This document shows positions 59,039 through 64,000 of a stretch of DNA of 64,000 bases, in pieces; the stretch's first letter is position 1; every line of letters begins with the position of its first letter. The notes under the pieces are model-generated. The model had not been told where the DNA came from and made no database searches. It worked only from the letters and a program-made list of their open reading frames with translations. Origin of the DNA: JBHFEI01 sp041928815. Its GTDB lineage: Bacteria; Pseudomonadota; Alphaproteobacteria; Rhizobiales; Rhizobiaceae. The DNA lies in assembly GCF_041928815.1 (NCBI RefSeq), contig NZ_JBHFEI010000010.1, positions 62,001 to 126,000 of the forward strand. Direction: 5' to 3'. Position numbers and translations under genes: made by a program.

Positions 59039-61183
59039 TTACTCGGCGGCCTCGCCGTCCGACTTCTTCCTGTCGGCGGCGATCTCCTGGCCGGTCTTCT
59101 GGTCGACGACCTTCATCGACAGGCGAACCTTGCCGCGCTCGTCGAAGCCCATCAGCTTGACCCAGACCTTGTCGCCTTCTTTGACGACGTCCGAGGTCTT
59201 CGCCACGCGCTCGGAGGCGAGCTGCGAGATGTGGACGAGGCCGTCGCGGGCGCCGAAGAAGTTGACGAAGGCGCCGAAGTCGGCGGTCTTGACCACCGTG
59301 CCCTCATAGATCTGGCCGACTTCTGGCTCGGCGACGATCGAGTGGATCCACTTGCGCGCCGCCTCGATCTCCTTGCCGGAGGCCGACGCGATCTTGACGG
59401 TGCCGTCATCCTCGATGTTGATCTTGGCGCCGGTCTTTTCCACGATCTCGCGGATGACCTTGCCGCCCGAGCCGATGACTTCGCGGATCTTGTCGACCGG
59501 GATGTTCATCACCTCGATGCGCGGGGCGAACTCGCCGAGCTGGCCGCGGCTCTCGGTGATGGCGTTCGCCATCTCGCCGAGAATGTGGCGGCGGCCGTCC
59601 TGTGCCTGGCTCAGGGCGACCTTCATGATCTCCTCGGTGATGCCGGCGATCTTGATGTCCATCTGCAGCGAGGTGATGCCGTCGGCGGTGCCGGCGACCT
59701 TGAAGTCCATGTCGCCGAGATGGTCCTCGTCGCCGAGGATGTCGGAGAGCACGGCGAAGCGCTCACCCTCGAGGATCAGGCCCATGGCGATGCCGGCGAC
59801 CGGCTTTGCCAGCGGCACGCCGGCATCCATCAGCGCCAGCGAGGTGCCGCAGACGGTGGCCATCGAGGACGAACCGTTCGATTCGGTGATCTCGGAGACG
59901 ACGCGCAGCGTGTAGGGGAACTGTTCGGCCGACGGCAGCATTGGGCGGATGGCGCGCCAGGCGAGCTTGCCGTGGCCGATTTCGCGGCGGCCCGGCGAAC
60001 CCATGCGGCCGGTCTCGCCGACCGAGTAGGGCGGGAAGTTGTAGTGGAGCAGGAAGCGCTCCTTGTACATGCCGGTCAGGCTGTCGACATACTGCTCGTC
60101 CTCGCCGGTGCCGAGCGTGGCGACGACGATCGCCTGGGTCTCGCCGCGGGTGAACAGCGACGAGCCGTGGGTGCGCGGCAGGATGCCGACTTCGGAGACG
60201 ATCGGGCGGACGGTCTGAAGGTCACGGCCGTCGATGCGGCTCTTGGTGTCGAGGATGTTCCAGCGGACGATCTTGGCCTGCAGGTGCTTGAAGGTGGCGC
60301 CGATGACCTCGGCGGTGAAGCGGGGTTCCTGCCCTTCCGGGAAGAAATGCGCCTTCACCTTGGCCTTGACGGCATCGACGGCGGCGTAGCGGTCGGCCTT
60401 CTGGGTGATCTTGTAGGCCTCGCGCAGCTCGGCTTCGGCAATGCCGAGCATTTCCGTCTCGAGCGCGGAGAAATCCTCCGGGACGAAGTCGCGCGGCTCC
60501 TTGGCGGCAACCTCGGCGAGCTTGATGATCGCGTCGATCACCGGCTGGAAGCCCTTGTGGCCGAACATGACGGCGCCGAGCATGATCTCCTCGTTCAGCT
60601 CCTTGGCTTCCGACTCGACCATCAGCACGGCGTCCTGCGTGCCGGCGACGACGAGGTCGAGGCTCGACTCGTCCATCTCGTCGAGATGCGGGTTCAGCAC
60701 GTACTCGCCGTTGATGTAGCCGACGCGGGCGCCGCCGACCGGGCCCATGAACGGCACACCGGACAGCGTCAGCGCGGCGGAGGTCGCGACCATCGACAGG
60801 ATGTCGGGATTGTTCTCGAGGTCATGCTGGACGACGGTGACGACGACCTGGGTGTCGTTCTTGTAGCCTTCCGGGAAGAGCGGGCGGATCGGCCGGTCGA
60901 TCAGGCGCGAGACGAGCGTCTCATTTTCGCTCGGGCGGCCTTCGCGCTTGAAGTAGCCGCCCGGGATCTTGCCGGCGGCATAGGTCTTTTCCTGGTAGTT
61001 GACCGTCAGCGGGAAGAAGTCCTGGCCGGGCTTCGGCGCCTTGGCCGAGACGACGGTGGCGAGAACGACGGTCTCGCCGTAGGAGGCGAGCACGGCGCCG
61101 TCGGCCTGGCGGGCGATCTTGCCGGTCTCGAGCTTGAGCGGCCGGCCGGCCCATTCGATTTCGACGGTATGTGTATCGAACAT
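59039..61183 (-). CDS. pnp: Polyribonucleotide nucleotidyltransferase (PNPase)
   Basis: Phosphorolytic 3'-5' exoribonuclease of the degradosome. 714 residues: two RNase PH domains (about 10-145 and 320-460) around a helical domain, then KH (about 560-615, IREVIGSGGKVIREIVEKTG) and S1 (about 622-690, GTVVKTADFGAFVNFFGARDGLVHISQL, quoted: ADFGAFVNFFGARDGLVH). Phosphate/active-site segments include FLLHYNFPPYSVGETGRMGSP and SNGSSSMATVCGTSLALMDAG. MFDTHTVEIEW at 61183 has AAGGACAGATCC upstream; a longer open frame to 61399 is not coding. It follows rpsO, the common bacterial order. Confidence 0.97.
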   Translation of the reverse strand: MFDTHTVEIEWAGRPLKLETGKIARQADGAVLASYGETVVLATVVSAKAPKPGQDFFPLTVNYQEKTYAAGKIPGGYFKREGRPSENETLVSRLIDRPIRPLFPEGYKNDTQVVVTVVQHDLENNPDILSMVATSAALTLSGVPFMGPVGGARVGYINGEYVLNPHLDEMDESSLDLVVAGTQDAVLMVESEAKELNEEIMLGAVMFGHKGFQPVIDAIIKLAEVAAKEPRDFVPEDFSALETEMLGIAEAELREAYKITQKADRYAAVDAVKAKVKAHFFPEGQEPRFTAEVIGATFKHLQAKIVRWNILDTKSRIDGRDLQTVRPIVSEVGILPRTHGSSLFTRGETQAIVVATLGTGEDEQYVDSLTGMYKERFLLHYNFPPYSVGETGRMGSPGRREIGHGKLAWRAIRPMLPSAEQFPYTLRVVSEITESNGSSSMATVCGTSLALMDAGVPLAKPVAGIAMGLILEGERFAVLSDILGDEDHLGDMDFKVAGTADGITSLQMDIKIAGITEEIMKVALSQAQDGRRHILGEMANAITESRGQLGEFAPRIEVMNIPVDKIREVIGSGGKVIREIVEKTGAKINIEDDGTVKIASASGKEIEAARKWIHSIVAEPEVGQIYEGTVVKTADFGAFVNFFGARDGLVHISQLASERVAKTSDVVKEGDKVWVKLMGFDERGKVRLSMKVVDQKTGQEIAADRKKSDGEAAE

Positions 61184-61205
61184 CTTGGATCTGTCCTTGC
61201 TTGAT

Positions 61206-61220
61206 GCGGCGAAACGCCGC
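61206..61220 (-). promoter_or_regulatory. Hairpin in the pnp leader
   Basis: GCGGCG-AAA-CGCCGC, 6-bp perfect stem, 22 bp upstream of the pnp start codon on the transcript. In enterobacteria pnp controls its own mRNA through RNase III cutting of a leader hairpin; this one is shorter, so a similar role is only a suggestion. The rest of the rpsO-pnp gap (61184-61546) has no gene. Confidence 0.4.
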
Positions 61221-61504
61221 CGCAGCCATGGTGGCGCGGGCGGCTTGCGGTCCGCCGGGGTGGGACGCATCATGGGCAAGACAGCGGGCGGCTTCGGCAA
61301 GGGGGCGTTGCGCCTCGAAGCGGCCAGCAATCCTGCCCCATGACAGGTCACCGGTTGTAACGGCAGCGCCGGCGGATCCGGGGCTGCTCGGCATCGCATC
61401 CGCGCCAGTGTCCCGGCAGGGATGAAGGATGGGGCACGAACCGCGCCTTCAAGGGGCGGCGTGCCGTGTATCGGCGAAGGCCCGGCCTCCGCGCGGTAGG
61501 AAGG

Positions 61505-61537
61505 ACCGGCGGGCCCGCCCGAAGCAGGTCCGCCGGT
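61505..61537 (-). terminator. Hairpin after rpsO
   Basis: ACCGGCGG (61505-61512) pairs with CCGCCGGT (61530-61537) around a 17-nt GC-rich loop, 9 bp after the rpsO stop. No long T-run follows (CCTTCCTACC on the minus strand), so it may allow read-through into pnp or protect the rpsO 3' end. Confidence 0.5.
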
Positions 61538-61546
61538 GATACGGCA

Positions 61547-61816
61547 TCAGCGGCGGATGTTGAGCGCGCCGATCAGCGTGTTGTAGCGGCCCTCGTCCTT
61601 CTTCTTCAGATAGTCGAGGAGCGAGCGGCGGCTGGAGACGAGCGCCAGAAGGCCACGACGGGAGTGATTGTCCTTCTTGTGGTCCTTGAAGTGTTCCGTC
61701 AGGTTGTTGATCCGCTCGGTGAGCAGGGCAACCTGGACTTCCGGGGAACCGGTGTCGCCTTCGGCCGTGGCGAATTCCTTGATCAGCGCGGCCTTGCGCT
61801 CTGCAGTGATCGACAT
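61547..61816 (-). CDS. rpsO: 30S ribosomal protein S15
   Basis: Primary 16S rRNA-binding protein of the small-subunit platform. 89 residues, the universal length. Conserved features: EFATAEGDTGSPEVQVALLTERI (quoted: GDTGSPEVQVALLTERI), LTEHFKDHKKDNHSRRGLL and VSSRRSLLDYLKKKD. AAAGGATGACACG precedes the ATG. First gene before pnp. Confidence 0.98.
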   Translation of the reverse strand: MSITAERKAALIKEFATAEGDTGSPEVQVALLTERINNLTEHFKDHKKDNHSRRGLLALVSSRRSLLDYLKKKDEGRYNTLIGALNIRR

Positions 61817-61979
61817 CGTGTCATCCTTTCGATTTCGAGGAGTGTCGGGTCGCCGGCAGCCGGGATGTCGTCCAGCCGCGGCCGTTTCGGCAGCGGTCGC
61901 GCAATCACGGGCGTCCGCTGGTGGCGCAGCCTATAAACGATTGCGATCGAAAAGGGAAGGGGCGGGTCCCGCGCGCGGT

Positions 61980-62312
61980 TCAGGGCGCCGCGCGCGGCTT
62001 CAGCGGCGAGGATTTCAGCGGCGGCGCGGCGGGCGGGCAGTCGAGATAGGCGGCAAAGACGAAGCCCGGGCCGGCGGGCCCGCGCGCGAGGAGCGCCCAG
62101 GCCTTGCCCTTGTGGTGCTCGATCCTCGCGAGTTCGACCACCGCGCCGTTGCCGATCGTGCCAATGATCGCGCCGTTCGGCGCTGCGCGAAGGTTGAGCG
62201 GCGTTCCCGTCGGATCCGCCACGGTGCAGAGCGGGCCGGCCGCGGCGGATGCGGCGAGAAGGAAGACGGCGACGGCGGGACCGGCGGCTGCGAGGGTGCC
62301 AGGGCGCCTCAT
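61980..62312 (-). CDS. Small exported SH3-like domain protein
   Basis: 110 residues. Signal peptide (AAAGPAVAVFLLAASAAAGP), then one bacterial SH3-like domain (about residues 30-92: PTGTPLNLRAAPNGAIIGTI is the typical LNLRAAPN opening, then GKAWALLA, GFVFAAYLDC). Two Cys bracket the domain and may form a disulfide. A Pro/Lys-rich tail ends the protein. The ATG overlaps the stop of the HWE kinase gene by 4 bp, so it is its downstream coupled partner. Ligand unknown; such domains often bind cell-wall peptides. Confidence 0.82.
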   Translation of the reverse strand: MRRPGTLAAAGPAVAVFLLAASAAAGPLCTVADPTGTPLNLRAAPNGAIIGTIGNGAVVELARIEHHKGKAWALLARGPAGPGFVFAAYLDCPPAAPPLKSSPLKPRAAP

Positions 62313-64000
62313 TCGGCCTGCTCCTTCACGCGCGGCGCCAGCCTGGCGCGCGGGATGCGCATCCGCCATTCGATCCCGTCCTCGTGCATGGTGCGCTCCA
62401 GCGTCGCGTCGAGCGCGATGCGCATCATCCGCTCCAGCACCATCGTGCCGAACCCCTTGCGCGCCGAGGCCCGCGCCGCGTCGGTCAGGGCGACGCCCGA
62501 TTCGCGCCAGACCATGACGAGCCCGTCTCCGTCGAGCGACCAGTCGAGCGCCACCCGTCCGTCCGCGCCGGCGAAGGCGCCGTATTTCGTCGCATTGGTC
62601 GCCAGTTCGTGCAGCGCCATGCCGAGCGTCTGCGAGGCCTGGGTGTCGAGGCGGAAGGCGGGTCCGGCAAGCCTCAGGCGGGCGGCCTCCGACGGCGTGA
62701 ACGGCTGGAGCTGGTTCTGCGCCAGTTCGCGCAGGTCGACGCCGTGTGTCGCATTGGCGATCATCAGGTCCGTCGAGCGGGCAAGGCCGGCGACGCGCTT
62801 GCGGAACCCGTCGGCGAATTCGGCTGCCGTGGTGCTCGACGCGGCCGACTGGTTCAGCATCGACTGGATGACGGTCAACTGGTTCTTCGACCGGTGCGCC
62901 ACCTCGCGCATCAGGAAGCGGATCTCGTTTTCCGCCGCCGCGCGGGCTTCGGAGGCCTCGGCGAGCGCGGCGGAGACGGTTTCCACCTCCGTGATCATGT
63001 CAGAGCGCGCGGCGACCGGTTGCCCGGCGCCGACGCGGCGGGCATCGGCGGCAAGCAGCCGGATGCCCCGGGCGAGCAGCCGGCCGATCACGAGCGAGCC
63101 GATCGCGGCGAAGGTGGCGGAGACGATCCCGCCGGCGACCAGCCAGAAATAGGTCCAGATCGCCGACGAATCGACGTCGGCGCGCTTTGCCCAGGCGACC
63201 ACGCGCCAGCCGGTCTGCGGCGAGAACTCGTTGACCACGCGATAGGTGACGCCGCGCACGCGCCGGTCCGAGAGGCCCTGCGGCATGTCGAGGCCTTCGT
63301 CGAGGAAGAAGGGCGTGCCCGCCTCATACTGGCCGTCGGAGGAAACGATCACCTTGCCGGCCCCGTCGACCAGCGCGGCGTTCCACGCCGGCGACAGCGT
63401 GTCGCGATTGACCGCCTTCGCCATGCTCGAGGCGTCCTGCGTCAGGGCGAGAACATAGGGCCGTCCGTCCGCCAGGCGCCGGGGCAGGTAGATGCTGTAG
63501 ACCCATCGCCGCGCCGCCGTGCTGAGGAAGACGCCGGAGATGAAGGGACGGTCCGACCGCATGGCGGCGCCGACCGCTTTCTGGTTGCTGATCGTCGACG
63601 GCAGCGGCCCGTCGAAGGGCACGCGCGTGCTGACCCGCATCTTCAGGTCCTGGTCGATCAGCGCGAGATAGGTGCCGGTGCCGGCAAGGGCGAGCCGCGC
63701 GCTTTCGTGGAACTCCGAAAGCGTCGGGTTCTCGATCGACTTCAGCGTCGAGATCACCCTAAGCGTCGTCATCAGCCCGTCGATCTCGCGCTCGACGATC
63801 CGCGTCACCGACCCGCTGGAGGCGGTGAGCAGCGAGGCGATGACCCGTTCCTGCTGGTCGACGCTGCGCTTCATCACCAGAAGCGAGAAAGCGAAGGTCG
63901 GCACGAGCGCGATCGTCAGCAGCACGACGAGATAGAAGACGAAGGGCCGGCGGAAATGACGGCGCAGGAAACCGTGCAGCCGCGCGCCGCTGCGGTTCGC
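62309..64000 (-). CDS. HWE-family sensor histidine kinase, N-terminus outside the window
   Basis: At least 564 residues; the frame remains open to the window edge. A membrane helix (FVFYLVVLLTIALVPTFAFSLL, quoted: VVLLTIALVPTFAFSLL) is followed by an extracytoplasmic Cache-like sensor region (about 230 residues), a second helix (IWTYFWLVAGGIVSATFAAIG) and a HAMP-like linker. The dimerisation box is EVAHRSKNQLTVIQSMLNQS, with the phospho-His in the HRxKN form of HWE/HisKA_2 kinases. The ATPase domain follows with GMALHELATNATKYGA and GFGTMVLERMM. HWE kinases are typical of Rhizobiales. No response regulator is seen in the window. Confidence 0.93.
   Translation of the reverse strand, partial: ANRSGARLHGFLRRHFRRPFVFYLVVLLTIALVPTFAFSLLVMKRSVDQQERVIASLLTASSGSVTRIVEREIDGLMTTLRVISTLKSIENPTLSEFHESARLALAGTGTYLALIDQDLKMRVSTRVPFDGPLPSTISNQKAVGAAMRSDRPFISGVFLSTAARRWVYSIYLPRRLADGRPYVLALTQDASSMAKAVNRDTLSPAWNAALVDGAGKVIVSSDGQYEAGTPFFLDEGLDMPQGLSDRRVRGVTYRVVNEFSPQTGWRVVAWAKRADVDSSAIWTYFWLVAGGIVSATFAAIGSLVIGRLLARGIRLLAADARRVGAGQPVAARSDMITEVETVSAALAEASEARAAAENEIRFLMREVAHRSKNQLTVIQSMLNQSAASSTTAAEFADGFRKRVAGLARSTDLMIANATHGVDLRELAQNQLQPFTPSEAARLRLAGPAFRLDTQASQTLGMALHELATNATKYGAFAGADGRVALDWSLDGDGLVMVWRESGVALTDAARASARKGFGTMVLERMMRIALDATLERTMHEDGIEWRMRIPRARLAPRVKEQAE

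Noticed and set aside
1..64000. tRNA, rRNA, prophage, CRISPR or plasmid origin
   Set aside because: No cloverleaf with a credible anticodon arm, no rRNA core, no repeat-spacer array and no rep/par or phage structural cluster was seen by reading; a covariance or profile search was not possible.

Overview
This 64 kb window is a high-GC, densely coded chromosomal segment. It most likely comes from an alphaproteobacterium of the order Hyphomicrobiales (Rhizobiales), probably close to the Rhizobiaceae. That rests on the divergent irr / fabA-fabB-fabI block with an HHH-type Irr, the Cpa/Tad pilus cluster, an HWE-family histidine kinase, and intergenic elements that resemble rhizobial mosaic repeats. 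There is no rRNA or tRNA gene, so this is inference. Both ends are cut inside genes: an M17 aminopeptidase on the left and a sensor kinase on the right.

Layout. (1) 1-3.9 kb: an M17 aminopeptidase tail convergent with a membrane-less FtsK-type translocase, with a strong terminator between them. (2) 4.1-15.4 kb: a Flp/Tad (Cpa) pilus locus. The minus strand carries a 58-residue Flp pilin, the prepilin peptidase CpaA, CpaB, the secretin CpaC, CpaD, CpaE/TadZ, CpaF/TadA, TadB and TadC. The plus strand carries a free-standing CpaC-N-domain protein and two TadE-like pseudopilins. No tadD and no large tadG are present. (3) 15.5-26 kb: nucleoside uptake and salvage. deoB, add, upp and a small clan-AA aspartic protease run on the plus strand. 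They converge on an operon of an ABC transporter (ATPase plus two permeases, no binding protein here), cdd, purine nucleoside phosphorylase, deoC and deoA. (4) 26-33 kb: a 777-residue RTX protein with an AT-rich leader, then a TetR regulator divergent from a three-domain MFS / PlsC / acyl-ligase lipid protein, with two matching operator-like palindromes between them. (5) 33-37 kb: an accessory pocket with a 160-bp inverted-repeat element, ureidoglycine aminohydrolase, otsA, an IS5-family transposase remnant, two families of dispersed repeats, and a small putative lipoprotein wedged between repeats.

(6) 37-49.5 kb: metabolic and unknown genes. These are a GntR regulator divergent from an aminotransferase, an M15-like hypothetical, GNAT plus aldo/keto reductase, a Gfo/Idh/MocA oxidoreductase, a small membrane protein, an orphan phage-type spike base protein, xseA, a flavodoxin-fold oxidoreductase flanked by inverted repeats, an M29 aminopeptidase, and a TMEM43-like / TRIC-like membrane protein pair. 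(7) 49.5-52.9 kb: irr divergent from fabA-fabB-fabI, the anaerobic-type unsaturated fatty acid branch. (8) 52.9-58.9 kb: trans-3-hydroxyproline dehydratase, altronate/galactarate-type dehydratase, gluconokinase and a gluconate 5-dehydrogenase-like SDR (sugar-acid and hydroxyproline use), then trans-aconitate methyltransferase and an RsmC-like methyltransferase. (9) 59-62 kb: rpsO-pnp with a leader hairpin and terminators. (10) 62-64 kb: an HWE kinase coupled to a small SH3-like secreted protein.

No CRISPR array, prophage or clearly new defence system is visible. The items most worth following are the TMEM43/TRIC gene pair, the TetR-controlled three-domain lipid protein, the four-module RTX protein, the orphan spike base gene, and the repeats that abut or bracket single genes.
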